Assembly: GCF_022780145.1 (NCBI RefSeq)
Contig: NZ_JALEXO010000163.1
Coordinates: 1-34,908 of the forward strand
Length of the DNA: 34,908 nucleotides
Source: Intestinibacter sp.
GTDB lineage: Bacteria; Bacillota; Clostridia; Peptostreptococcales; Peptostreptococcaceae
Reading direction: 5' to 3'
Below are positions 17,078 through 24,935 of this stretch, in pieces. Within the stretch, counting starts at the first letter, position 1. Each line of letters begins with the position of its first letter. The translations under genes were made by a program, and so were the position numbers. The notes under the pieces are model-generated. The model saw nothing but the letters and a program-made list of their open reading frames with translations. It was not told where the DNA came from and did not search any database.

Positions 17078-17106
17078 AAGCTCTGATTTTATATCAGGGC
17101 TTTTTA
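17078..17106 (+). terminator. Terminator after the DUF134 gene
   Basis: AAGCTCTGAT (17078-17087) pairs with ATCAGGGCTT (17093-17102, G-T wobbles) and runs into T5. The next ribosome binding site begins 4 bases later, so it also sits in the leader of the small gene at 17123. Confidence 0.75.
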
Positions 17107-17122
17107 CTTAGGAGATGAAGAG

Positions 17123-17311
17123 TTGATATTAGATGTATTGATATTTATTGTTGACTTAGTTTTATTTTTATACTTTACTAAGGTTGGTTTAAATACAACT
17201 GATAGAGTGACTAGGTTGATTTGCTGTACAGCTATGACTTACGAAATATATCTTATGATAAGATTTTTTAAGAGTTTAAAACTAAAGCTTAAAAAAGATA
17301 GAAGGATCTGA
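17123..17311 (+). CDS. Small membrane protein of unknown function
   Basis: 62 residues starting from TTG 17123, eight bases after AGGAG (17110-17114). Residues 2-20 (ILDVLIFIVDLVLFLYFTK) are a clear membrane helix; a second amphipathic or short helix may lie around 31-50. The C-terminus is strongly basic (KSLKLKLKKDRRI), so the C-terminal end is probably cytoplasmic. I do not recognise a family. It is wedged between two terminators with almost no room for its own promoter, so it may depend on read-through from mrp-DUF134 or on the weak TTGAAA/TAATAT pair at 17045-17073. Confidence 0.55.
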   Translation: MILDVLIFIVDLVLFLYFTKVGLNTTDRVTRLICCTAMTYEIYLMIRFFKSLKLKLKKDRRI

Positions 17312-17340
17312 AGATAAATGCGTTTTATTTTCAGATCCTT
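17302..17340. terminator. Bidirectional terminator between two small genes
   Basis: AAGGATCTGAA (17302-17312) pairs with TTCAGATCCTT (17330-17340). A-rich sequence on the left serves the - strand gene and TTTCT on the right the + strand gene. Confidence 0.75.
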
Positions 17341-17345
17341 TCTAA

Positions 17346-17531
17346 TTATTGTAAACCTCTTTCTTTAGCTAATCTTTTATAAGCTCTGTAAACAAAGTCG
17401 TTAACTCTTCCAGTTTTTTCTCTATCAGCTATTAATTTTAATAAGTCTTGATCAGAATAATTAACTTCTTTTATTTGTTTATAAAGAGCTTCTTCATGTA
17501 TTCCTCTTTCCATTGAACATCCTGCTGCCAT
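17346..17531 (-). CDS. Small soluble protein of unknown function (61 aa)
   Basis: Starts at ATG 17529-17531, six bases after GAGGTG; the longer GTG reading at 17540 overlaps the Shine-Dalgarno itself and is unlikely. The product, MAAGCSMERGIHEEALYKQI and onward to KRLAKERGLQ, is hydrophilic and probably all-helical, with one Cys near the N-terminus and no membrane segment. Charged residues dominate (IADREKTGRVNDFVYRAYKR). I do not recognise a family. The strong ribosome binding site, its own leader and a good shared terminator argue that it is real. Confidence 0.65.
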   Translation of the reverse strand: MAAGCSMERGIHEEALYKQIKEVNYSDQDLLKLIADREKTGRVNDFVYRAYKRLAKERGLQ

Positions 17532-17643
17532 ATTTATCACCTCTTAATAATTATTTACCCTAATTATAATTATATATAACTTTAAATAAGAAATAAACCA
17601 AAAAAAGGAAGTTTTAATTGAATAAATTTTCTAAAAATATATG

Positions 17644-17672
17644 TTGACATTCCATTAACTAGAACATATTAT
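17644..17672 (+). promoter_or_regulatory. Promoter/operator of the aminotransferase gene
   Basis: TTGACA (17644-17649) and TATTAT (17667-17672) with a 17-base spacer. The spacer begins TTCCATTAACTAGAA and nearly matches the iorA promoter at 19285, which suggests one regulator for both. Confidence 0.75.
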
Positions 17673-17741
17673 GATATAGTTAAGAATTTTAATTTTAACA
17701 AATATTTTATGTTAAAAATTTTTGAAATAGAGGTGATTTAT

Positions 17742-18977
17742 ATGAGTATGGTAGCAGAGCATGCTAAATGGCCAAAAGAAAATGATATTATATTTAGTTT
17801 ATCTGAAAGAGCACAAGCAGCAGAAAAGAAATTAGGAAAAGACAACGTTATTAACGCAACAATTGGAGCATTAATGAATGATGAAGGTAAATTAATAGCT
17901 ATGAAAACAGTATACAATCAGCTTAAAGCTTTACCAAATGAAGAAATATCAGCATACGCATCTATAGGTGGTCAACCAGCTTATCAAGAAGCTGTAAAAA
18001 AAGTTTGTTTCAAAGGAAATGATCCAGAAGGTCATATTAGAGTAGTCGCTTCTCCAGGTGGTAGTGGCGCAATAAAATTAGCTATGTATAATTACACTAA
18101 TGAAAATGATGTAGTTTTGGTTTCAGACTGGTACTGGTCTCCATATGGAATAATAGGAGAAGAAACTAACAGAGGAGTAGAAAATTACGCTTTATTTGAT
18201 GAAGCTGGAAACTTCAATATGGCTTCATTTAGTGAAAAATTTACAGAAATATTAAATAGACAAGGTAGAATATTTACTATAATAAATTCACCAGGAAACA
18301 ACCCAACAGGATACAGCTTAACTGATGATGAATGGGATAAAGTTTTAGATTTAGCTAAAGAAGCTGCTAAAGACCCTGAAAAGAAAATAGTATTTCTTGT
18401 AGATGTTGCGTACATAGATTTTGTTAGAGATGATGATGCAAGTAGAAAATTCTTTAAGAAATTTGGAAATCTACCAAGTAACATACTTACAATAGTAGCA
18501 TTTAGTATGTCAAAAGGATTTACAGCTTATGGTATGAGAATGGGAGCTGCTATAGGGATATCTTCAGATGAAGAAACAGCAGAAGAATTCTATTACTCAT
18601 TAATGCACTCTTGTAGAGCGACTTGGTCAAACTGCAATAGAGGGGCGATGGCTGTTTTATCTGAAATAGTTGCAGATAGCAAAAAATACGAAGAATACGA
18701 AGCAGAAAAGAATTCATATAAGGATATGCTTTTAGTTAGAGCAAATGAATTTGTAGAAGGTGCAAAGGAATGTGGCCTTGAAATACTACCATATAGAGAT
18801 GGTTTCTTTATAAGTATACCATGTGATGATCCTATGAAGGCTTGTGAAGAATTAGCAAAAGAAAATCTTTACTTAGTACCTTTAAAAATGGGACTTAGAT
18901 TTGCAGTTTGTGCAGTTGAAAAATCTAAATGTAGAAAAGCACCTAAGCTAATAAAAGAAGTTTTAGATAGAATATAA
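17742..18977 (+). CDS. PLP-dependent class I/II aminotransferase, probably for aromatic or branched amino acids
   Basis: 411 residues from ATG 17742, chosen because GAGGTGATTT lies just upstream; the earlier ATG at 17709 has no ribosome binding site. It is a fold-type I aminotransferase: NSPGNNPTG is the conserved Asn-Pro loop, VDVAYIDFV carries the Asp/Tyr pair for PLP, AFSMSKGFTAYGMRMG holds the Schiff-base Lys258, and the C-terminal LRFAVCAVEKSK has the carboxylate-binding Arg. It interconverts an amino acid and its 2-oxo acid. The shared promoter with iorAB suggests it feeds that enzyme with aryl- or branched-chain 2-oxo acids. It is monocistronic, ended by the hairpin at 19039-19101. Substrate is inferred from context, not from residues. 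Confidence 0.88.
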   Translation: MSMVAEHAKWPKENDIIFSLSERAQAAEKKLGKDNVINATIGALMNDEGKLIAMKTVYNQLKALPNEEISAYASIGGQPAYQEAVKKVCFKGNDPEGHIRVVASPGGSGAIKLAMYNYTNENDVVLVSDWYWSPYGIIGEETNRGVENYALFDEAGNFNMASFSEKFTEILNRQGRIFTIINSPGNNPTGYSLTDDEWDKVLDLAKEAAKDPEKKIVFLVDVAYIDFVRDDDASRKFFKKFGNLPSNILTIVAFSMSKGFTAYGMRMGAAIGISSDEETAEEFYYSLMHSCRATWSNCNRGAMAVLSEIVADSKKYEEYEAEKNSYKDMLLVRANEFVEGAKECGLEILPYRDGFFISIPCDDPMKACEELAKENLYLVPLKMGLRFAVCAVEKSKCRKAPKLIKEVLDRI

Positions 18978-19038
18978 TATTTAAAAATATTGTAATTTAT
19001 ATTATAAAACAAAATAAAATTTAATCGAGATATATAAT

Positions 19039-19101
19039 AAAGATGTTGTTATTCAGATTAATTTCAAAAAAATTATAGAATAATGACATCTTTATTTTTT
19101 T
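19039..19101 (+). terminator. Strong terminator after the aminotransferase gene
   Basis: AAAGATGTTGTTATTC (19039-19054) pairs over 16 bases, with two wobbles, with 19078-19093, followed by a T-rich run to 19101. Confidence 0.85.
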
Positions 19102-19284
19102 TATGCAATATATTCGATAAATTGAATTAAATTAGAATTTACATCATATAAATTTTTATATATAAAAAAATAATAACGATATGTTAAATAATTAATATTA
19201 AAATAAAAAAATAATAAAAAATAAATAGTAAAATAAATAAATTAGATAATATAATAAATTTTTAGAAAAATAACGAAAAAAATA
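19102..19284. other. AT-rich spacer without recognisable gene
   Basis: About 180 bases of almost pure A/T between the terminator and the iorA promoter. I see no open frame with a ribosome binding site, no RNA gene and no strong repeat. Such a run may act as an upstream promoter element or be intrinsically curved. Confidence 0.5.
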
Positions 19285-19313
19285 TTGACATTCCAATAAC
19301 TGGAATGTTATAT
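19285..19313 (+). promoter_or_regulatory. Promoter/operator of iorAB
   Basis: TTGACA (19285-19290) and TTATAT (19308-19313), 17 bases apart. The spacer contains the perfect inverted repeat ATTCCA-N5-TGGAAT (19290-19306), which a repressor or activator dimer could bind between -35 and -10. The leader to the iorA start is about 110 bases and shows no clear riboswitch or T-box. Confidence 0.75.
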
Positions 19314-19433
19314 GATTTTATTAAGAAAAATAATAATTATATTAATTAAATAATTTTAAAGATTATATATTTTAATAAAGTAAAAAGGTTTATATTAGGA
19401 AAACGAAAATTATAATTTAAGGGGGATTTAGTT

Positions 19434-21218
19434 ATGAAACAATTAATGACAGGGAATGAAGCCATAGCACGTGGGGCTTATGAAGCCGGTGTCAAGTATG
19501 CATCTGCATACCCAGGAACTCCTAGTACAGAAATATTAGAAAACATAGCTTTATATAAAAACGATATAGTAGCAGAATGGGCACCAAATGAAAAAGTCGC
19601 ATTAGAAGCAGCAGCAGGTGGAGCATTTGCAGGTGCTAGAACAGTAGCATCTATGAAGCACGTTGGACTTAATGTAGCAGCAGACCCATTATTTACAGTT
19701 TCATATACTGGTATAAACGGAGGATTTGTAGTAATAACTGCAGATGAACCGGGAATGCATTCATCTCAAAATGAACAAGACAATAGAAACTACGCAAGAT
19801 CAGCAAAAGTTCCACTATTAGAACCATCAACAAGTCAAGAAGCAAAGGATATGATGAAATTAGCATTTGAAATAAGTGAAACATTTAATACTTTAGTATT
19901 ATTCAGAGTAACTACAAGACTTTGCCACTCAAAAGGATTAGTATCATTAGAAGAAAGAAATGAAGTAGGTATAAAACCTTATGTCAAAGAAATAAAGAGA
20001 GTTACAGTTCCAGCAAATGCTAGATTACTTAGAATCGATGTAGAAGAAAGAGAAAAGAAATTATATAAATTCTCTAATGAAACAGAATTAAATTATATGG
20101 AAATAAATGAAGGAGCAAAAATAGGAATTATATCATCTGGAATGTGCTTTAACTTCGCTAAAGAAGTATTTGGAAAAGACGCATCTTACTTAAAATTAGG
20201 ATTTACAAATCCAATGCCAGATGAAAAAATAAAAGAATTTGCTTCTAAAGTAGAAAAGATATACATAGTAGAAGAAAATGATAAATTTATAGAAGATCAC
20301 GTAAAATCATTGGGAGTAGATTGCATAGGAAAAGATGTACTACCAGCATACGGAGAAATGACTTCAGACGTAATCAGAAAGAGTATATTTAAAGATACAT
20401 TTAAACACGAGGATGTAGAACCAGAATTAGTTATACCAAGACCTCCTACATTCTGTGCAGGATGTCCACATAGAGGATTATTCTATGAATTAGGAAAGAG
20501 AAAAGACATCGTAGTAGCTGGAGATATAGGATGCTATACATTAGGATATTCAGAACCATATAACGCAATGGACTTTGTAGTATGTATGGGTGCTAGCTTA
20601 AGTTCAGCACATGGATGTCAAAAAGTTTTAAATATGGTTGAAGGCAACGAAAAGAGAGTAGTTGGTATACTTGGAGATTCAACATTCTTCCATACAGGAA
20701 TCAACAGTTTAATAGATGTTATATACAACAAAGGTAACTCTATTTCAATAATATTAGATAACAGAATAACAGGTATGACAGGACACCAAGAAAATCCAGG
20801 TTCAGGATTTACTCTACAAGGTGAAGATACAACAATGATAGACATAGAAACAGTAGTAAGAGCATTAGGAGCTAAAAACGTAAGAGTTATAAATCCTAAT
20901 AAATTAGATGAAGTAAGAGATGCTCTAGATTGGGCTATAGGACTAGATGAAGCATCAGTTATAATAACTAGATGGCCATGTGCTCTTAAGAGATTCTCTC
21001 AAGCTGATATAGAAGAATTCGGTAGAGTATTTACTGAAAAATGCGTTGTAGATAAAGAAAAATGTGTAGGATGTAAAAAATGTACAAAGACTGGATGTCC
21101 AGCAATATCAGTTGATAAAGAAACTAAGAAAGCTTCAATAGATATGAATCAATGTTTAGGTTGTGAGGTTTGTTTACAAGTTTGTCCAAAGGACGCTATA
21201 GTGAAGGAGGAAAAATAA
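19434..21218 (+). CDS. iorA: Indolepyruvate:ferredoxin oxidoreductase, alpha subunit
   Basis: 594 residues. IorA with IorB converts aryl-2-oxo acids (indolepyruvate, phenylpyruvate, hydroxyphenylpyruvate) plus CoA to aryl-acetyl-CoA, CO2 and reduced ferredoxin. The N-terminal pyrimidine-binding domain starts GNEAIARGAYEAGVKYASAYPGTPSTE. The TPP domain, from about 340, has FCAGCPHRG, GDIGCYTLG, MGASLSSAHG and ILGDSTFFHTG. The C-terminus carries two ferredoxin-like motifs, CVGCKKCTKTGCP and CLGCEVCLQVCP, for two [4Fe-4S] clusters; the first is of the slightly unusual IOR spacing. GGGGG precedes ATG 19434. It is an oxygen-sensitive enzyme, which supports an anaerobic host. Two-subunit architecture is typical. 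Confidence 0.95.
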   Translation: MKQLMTGNEAIARGAYEAGVKYASAYPGTPSTEILENIALYKNDIVAEWAPNEKVALEAAAGGAFAGARTVASMKHVGLNVAADPLFTVSYTGINGGFVVITADEPGMHSSQNEQDNRNYARSAKVPLLEPSTSQEAKDMMKLAFEISETFNTLVLFRVTTRLCHSKGLVSLEERNEVGIKPYVKEIKRVTVPANARLLRIDVEEREKKLYKFSNETELNYMEINEGAKIGIISSGMCFNFAKEVFGKDASYLKLGFTNPMPDEKIKEFASKVEKIYIVEENDKFIEDHVKSLGVDCIGKDVLPAYGEMTSDVIRKSIFKDTFKHEDVEPELVIPRPPTFCAGCPHRGLFYELGKRKDIVVAGDIGCYTLGYSEPYNAMDFVVCMGASLSSAHGCQKVLNMVEGNEKRVVGILGDSTFFHTGINSLIDVIYNKGNSISIILDNRITGMTGHQENPGSGFTLQGEDTTMIDIETVVRALGAKNVRVINPNKLDEVRDALDWAIGLDEASVIITRWPCALKRFSQADIEEFGRVFTEKCVVDKEKCVGCKKCTKTGCPAISVDKETKKASIDMNQCLGCEVCLQVCPKDAIVKEEK

Positions 21219-21219
21219 G

Positions 21220-21795
21220 ATGACTAAAAGTATAATGTTAGTAGGTGTAGGTGGTCAAGGTACTATATTAGCTAGTAAATTATTAACAATAGGATTAATG
21301 GAAGCAGGATACGACGTAAAAATGTCAGAAATACATGGTATGAGTCAAAGAGGAGGATCTGTTTCTTCTCAAGTTAGATATTCTGAAGATCAAGTTTATT
21401 CACCAGTTATAGAAATTGGTGGAGCTGATATGATAGTTTCATTTGAAAAAGTAGAAGCACTTAGATATTTAAAATATCTAAAAGAAGGTGGAACTATAGT
21501 AGCTAACAACTACAAAATGGATTCTGTGGCGACTATAACAGGTAAAGCAGAATACAAGGTAGAAGAAGTAGATGAAAAATTAAAAGCTCTAAATGCAAAG
21601 GTTATAAATGCAGCTGATAAAGCTATGGAGCTTGGAAATGCAAAGGTTATGAATATAATTTTATTGGGAACTGTTATAAAAGCTATGCACTTAGAGCATA
21701 TTGATTGGGAAAGCATCATAAAAAATAACGTAAAAGAAAAATTTATAGATATAAATATAAGAGCCTTACATGAAGGTATGGCATTAGTAAGCTAG
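21220..21795 (+). CDS. iorB: Indolepyruvate:ferredoxin oxidoreductase, beta subunit
   Basis: 191 residues, the family length. The gamma-domain signature VGVGGQGTILASKLL is at residues 8-22, followed by KMSEIHGMSQRGGSVSSQVRY, as in IorB and the gamma part of 2-oxoacid:ferredoxin oxidoreductases. It completes the active enzyme with IorA. Only one base separates it from iorA, and GAAGGAGG lies inside the end of iorA, so translation is coupled. It is followed by a hairpin that may be a terminator or attenuator in front of buk. Confidence 0.95.
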   Translation: MTKSIMLVGVGGQGTILASKLLTIGLMEAGYDVKMSEIHGMSQRGGSVSSQVRYSEDQVYSPVIEIGGADMIVSFEKVEALRYLKYLKEGGTIVANNYKMDSVATITGKAEYKVEEVDEKLKALNAKVINAADKAMELGNAKVMNIILLGTVIKAMHLEHIDWESIIKNNVKEKFIDINIRALHEGMALVS

Positions 21796-21801
21796 TAAAA
21801 T

Positions 21802-21830
21802 TTGAACACAATATTTATCATATATAAAAT
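21802..21830 (+). promoter_or_regulatory. Candidate buk promoter
   Basis: TTGAAC (21802-21807) and TAAAAT (21825-21830), spacer 17. If used, the transcript would begin just before the hairpin at 21859. Confidence 0.35.
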
Positions 21831-21858
21831 TTAATTAAATAAAAATGTGGCCTGATAA

Positions 21859-21899
21859 AGAGCTATTATGAGATAAAAACTTATAATAGCTTTTTATCT
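21859..21899 (+). terminator. Terminator with a competing hairpin in front of buk
   Basis: AGCTATTAT (21861-21869) pairs perfectly with ATAATAGCT (21883-21891), followed by T-rich sequence: a good intrinsic terminator. A second perfect 9-base pairing, AGATAAAAA (21871-21879) with TTTTTATCT (21891-21899), uses the terminator loop and captures the T-run. The two overlap and could be alternatives. The buk ribosome binding site follows at 21923. Confidence 0.65.
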
Positions 21900-21935
21900 A
21901 TACATTTATATATTAAAAATCAGGAGGGAATGAAA

Positions 21936-23006
21936 ATGACTTATAGAGTTTTAGCGATAAATCCAGGATCTACATCAACGAAGTTCGCTGTATATGAAGA
22001 TGAAAAACCGATACTAGTGAAGGGGATAGAGCATAGTATCGATGAAATTTCAAAATTCAATAATATATTAGATCAATATGAAATGAGAAAAGATCAAATA
22101 CATGATATACTAGATGAAAACAACATAGATTTAAAAACTATAGACACTATAGTAGGCAGATGTGGAGGTCTTCCACCAGTAAAAAGTGGGGCATATAAAA
22201 TAAACGACGCTATGATAGACAGACTTAGAAATAATCCTACTTTGGAGCATGCGTCTAACTTAGGAGCTGTTATAGCTTATTCTCTATCAAAGGAAATAGG
22301 AGTAGATGCGTATATATACGATCCAGTTTGTGTAGATGAGATAATCGATATAGCTAGACCTTCAGGTCTTAAAGAGATGGACAGACATTGTTTAACTCAT
22401 GCTTTAAATACGAGGGCTATGGCTATAAAATACGCAAAGATGAATGGCAAGGATTATAGCGATTTAAATTTGATAGTTGCACATTTAGGTGGTGGCATCA
22501 GCTTAAATGTACATCAAAAAGGTCGTATGGTGGATTTTATATCTGATGAAGAAGGTCCTTTTTCTCCAGAACGTGCAGGTAAACTGCCTGTAACTAGAGT
22601 AATCGACTTATGCTACAGCGGAAAATACAATCATAAGGAAATGAAAAAAAGAGTCAGAGGTCAAGGAGGAATATTTTCTTATCTAAATACTGTAGACGCT
22701 AGAGAGGTAGAATCTAAAATAGAAGCTGGAGATGAATACGCCAAATTAATATACGATGCTATGGCGCTTCAAATAGCAAAGGGAATAGGCGAACTCGCAA
22801 CTGTTGTAAATGGTGAAGTAGATGCTATAATTATTACAGGAGGAATTGCTTATTCTAAATATATGACTGAAAGCATTAAAAACAGAGTTAAATTTATTGC
22901 TCCAGTCGAAATATTGCCAGGAGAAAATGAATTAGAGGCTCTTGCATTTGGAGGATTTAGAGTTTTAAAAGGAGAAGAAGAAGCTAGAATTTATAAAGAA
23001 GATTAA
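21936..23006 (+). CDS. buk: Butyrate kinase (acyl-phosphate kinase of the ASKHA fold)
   Basis: Transfers phosphate from butyryl-phosphate, or related branched/aryl acyl-phosphates, to ADP. 356 residues from ATG 21936, seven bases after AGGAGG; the ATG at 21930 is too close to it. The N-terminal phosphate loop LAINPGSTSTKFAVYED, the central VAHLGGGISLNVHQKGRMVD and the C-terminal IIITGGIAYSKYM are those of Buk. Length agrees with the family. It is followed after 35 bases by merR and then ptb, an order opposite to the common clostridial ptb-buk. Next to iorAB it may act on acyl groups other than butyryl. Confidence 0.94.
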   Translation: MTYRVLAINPGSTSTKFAVYEDEKPILVKGIEHSIDEISKFNNILDQYEMRKDQIHDILDENNIDLKTIDTIVGRCGGLPPVKSGAYKINDAMIDRLRNNPTLEHASNLGAVIAYSLSKEIGVDAYIYDPVCVDEIIDIARPSGLKEMDRHCLTHALNTRAMAIKYAKMNGKDYSDLNLIVAHLGGGISLNVHQKGRMVDFISDEEGPFSPERAGKLPVTRVIDLCYSGKYNHKEMKKRVRGQGGIFSYLNTVDAREVESKIEAGDEYAKLIYDAMALQIAKGIGELATVVNGEVDAIIITGGIAYSKYMTESIKNRVKFIAPVEILPGENELEALAFGGFRVLKGEEEARIYKED

Positions 23007-23041
23007 CAAACTTAATTATAATTTTTAGGGGCGTGTAACAG

Positions 23042-23869
23042 ATGAAGGAATTTTTTACTATTGGTGAAATATCGAAATTGTTTAATATAAACAAAAAGAC
23101 ACTTAGATATTACGATGAAATCGACTTATTCAAGCCGAGCTATGTCGATAAAAATAATAAATACAGATATTATTCAATAGACCAATTTGAATGTCTAGAA
23201 ACTATACAATATATGAAGGAATTGGGACTTACTTTAAATAAAATAAAATACCATTTAAATACTTTAAATTTAAATAGTATAATCGATTCCCTAGAATATC
23301 AAAACCAAATTATAGAAGAAAAAATAGATGAATTAAAGAATATGCAACACAGTATTAATAAAAAAATATCTCAAATAAAAGATGCTACACAAAGAGATAT
23401 TTTAAATCAGATAAGAGAATTAGATTTTGATCAAAGATGTGTAATCGAATATAGAGAGAAAATATCCTACAAAGATGTCGAGCTACTAGTTAGAAAACTA
23501 GCTCAAGTATCCTCTTATAAGGTATGTTTAACTTATGGAGATGTCGGAATATCAGTTTCTAAAAAGAATTTAGAAAATCAATTTTATGAAGAATATGATA
23601 GTGCTTTTATGATGGTTGAAGAAGGTCTATATGAAAAAGAATTGATAAAGATATTTCCAAAGGCGAAATATTTATCTATTAGATATAACGGATATCACGA
23701 GGATGCCCCAAAATATTATAAAAAACTGAGAAAATACATAGATGAAAACAATTATGAAATAATAGATGACTCAATTGAAATACAATTAGTAGACCCAAGT
23801 CTTATAACCTGTGAAAGTGAAATGGTCACAGAAATACAAATACCAGTAAGGAGAAAACAAAATGATTAA
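23042..23869 (+). CDS. MerR-family regulator with GyrI-like effector domain
   Basis: 275 residues. Residues 3-75 are a MerR winged helix-turn-helix (FFTIGEISKLFNINKKTLRYYDEIDLF). About 78-120 form the dimerising coiled coil. From about 130 onward lies a GyrI/BmrR-like ligand-binding domain with IRYNGYHEDAPKYY. MerR proteins with this tail respond to small organic ligands and re-shape promoters with long spacers. The ribosome binding site is only AGGGGCG. Its last 8 bases overlap the start of ptb, so it is co-translated with the enzymes. It probably controls this operon or its relatives; a decayed paralogue lies at 30395-30665. The ligand is unknown, an acyl-CoA or acyl-phosphate intermediate being one guess. 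Confidence 0.9.
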   Translation: MKEFFTIGEISKLFNINKKTLRYYDEIDLFKPSYVDKNNKYRYYSIDQFECLETIQYMKELGLTLNKIKYHLNTLNLNSIIDSLEYQNQIIEEKIDELKNMQHSINKKISQIKDATQRDILNQIRELDFDQRCVIEYREKISYKDVELLVRKLAQVSSYKVCLTYGDVGISVSKKNLENQFYEEYDSAFMMVEEGLYEKELIKIFPKAKYLSIRYNGYHEDAPKYYKKLRKYIDENNYEIIDDSIEIQLVDPSLITCESEMVTEIQIPVRRKQND

Positions 23870-24773
23870 AAAATTAGATCAAATGCTAGATGTTTTAAAA
23901 GGCAGTGAAAAAGTAGTTTTATCAGTTGCAGCAGCTCACGATGAGGAGGTACTACTTGCTATAAAAAGCGCTGTAGAAATGAATATAATAACACCTATAT
24001 TAGTAGGTCAAGAAGACAAAATAAGAAAAATATCAGAAGAAATAGATTTTAATTTAGATGGAATAAAAATAATAGATAAGGAAACTATAGAAGAATGTGC
24101 TGAAGTTGCTGTTAAATTAGTTTCTTCTAATGAAGCTGACTTTGTTATGAAGGGTCTTTTAGATACTTCTGTAATATTAAAGGCTGTTTTAAATAAAGAA
24201 TGGGGACTTAGAACAGATAGCTTACTTAGCCATGTTATGGTATATGAAGCAGATTTTTATCCTAAATTATTAGTTACAACAGATGGAGGAATGAATATAG
24301 CTCCTGACTACGAACAAAAAGTAAAGATACTTAAAAATGCTATAAAGGCTACAGAGCCTCTAGGATTAGAAACTATAAAGGTCGCTGTTTTAGCTGCGAA
24401 GGAAAAAGTAAATCCTAAAATGCAAGCTACAGTAGATGCGAAGGCTTTAGAAGATGCCTGCAAACAAGGTGAGTTTGGAGATAATGTAATAGTCGAAGGT
24501 CCTCTAGCATTTGACTTAGCAGTATCTAAGGAGGCTTGCAAGGTAAAAGGATTTAAGACAAAGGTAGGAGGAGATGTCGATATAATGTTGATGCCTACAA
24601 TAGAAGTTGGAAACGGTATAGGAAAGGCATTTACATATGCTGCACATGCAAAATCTGCAGGTATTATAATGGGAGCAAAGGCGCCTATAGTTTTAGTTTC
24701 AAGAGCTGATACACATGAATCAAAATTATATTCTATAGCATATGGTGCTATAGTTGCAGCTCATAAAAAATAA
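23862..24773 (+). CDS. ptb: Phosphate butyryltransferase (phosphotransbutyrylase)
   Basis: 303 residues, the family length. Converts acyl-CoA plus phosphate to acyl-phosphate plus CoA; with Buk it completes ATP formation from an acyl-CoA. The PTA_PTB fold is recognised from SNEADFVMKGLLDTSVILKA, LLVTTDGGMNIAPDY, EGPLAFDLAVS and the C-terminal MGAKAPIVLVSRADTHESK. The start ATG 23862 has AAGGAG 8 bases upstream, inside merR. The gene ends the operon at the hairpin 24829-24858. Confidence 0.95.
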   Translation: MIKKLDQMLDVLKGSEKVVLSVAAAHDEEVLLAIKSAVEMNIITPILVGQEDKIRKISEEIDFNLDGIKIIDKETIEECAEVAVKLVSSNEADFVMKGLLDTSVILKAVLNKEWGLRTDSLLSHVMVYEADFYPKLLVTTDGGMNIAPDYEQKVKILKNAIKATEPLGLETIKVAVLAAKEKVNPKMQATVDAKALEDACKQGEFGDNVIVEGPLAFDLAVSKEACKVKGFKTKVGGDVDIMLMPTIEVGNGIGKAFTYAAHAKSAGIIMGAKAPIVLVSRADTHESKLYSIAYGAIVAAHKK

Positions 24774-24828
24774 AACTTAAAATACAATTTCAAATATTAA
24801 ATTTATGTAAAAAATATGTTAATAATTT

Positions 24829-24858
24829 TTAACAAAATTGTTAATATATTTTTTTTTG
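24829..24858 (+). terminator. Terminator after ptb
   Basis: TTAACAA-AA-TTGTTAA (24829-24844) followed by a run of T. The stem is AT-only, so it is weaker than the others, but its position is right. Confidence 0.55.
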
Positions 24859-24869
24859 TATTGTATAAT
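24841..24869 (+). promoter_or_regulatory. Candidate promoter of the first antiporter
   Basis: TTAATA (24841-24846) and TATAAT (24864-24869), spacer 17, about 65 bases before the start codon. The -35 is poor. Confidence 0.35.
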
Positions 24870-24935
24870 GAAAATATAGTTAATTTAGATAATATGAAAA
24901 ATATTAAATATTTATGAAAGTTGAGGTTGTATTTT

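Noticed and set aside
19314..19433. T-box or riboswitch in the iorA leader
   Set aside because: No T-box core, no conserved riboswitch motifs and no terminator hairpin in the leader; sequence is nearly all A/T.
21861..21899. H-type pseudoknot from the two overlapping stems before buk
   Set aside because: The connecting loop across the first stem would be zero bases long, which is sterically impossible for a 9-base stem; mutually exclusive hairpins fit better.
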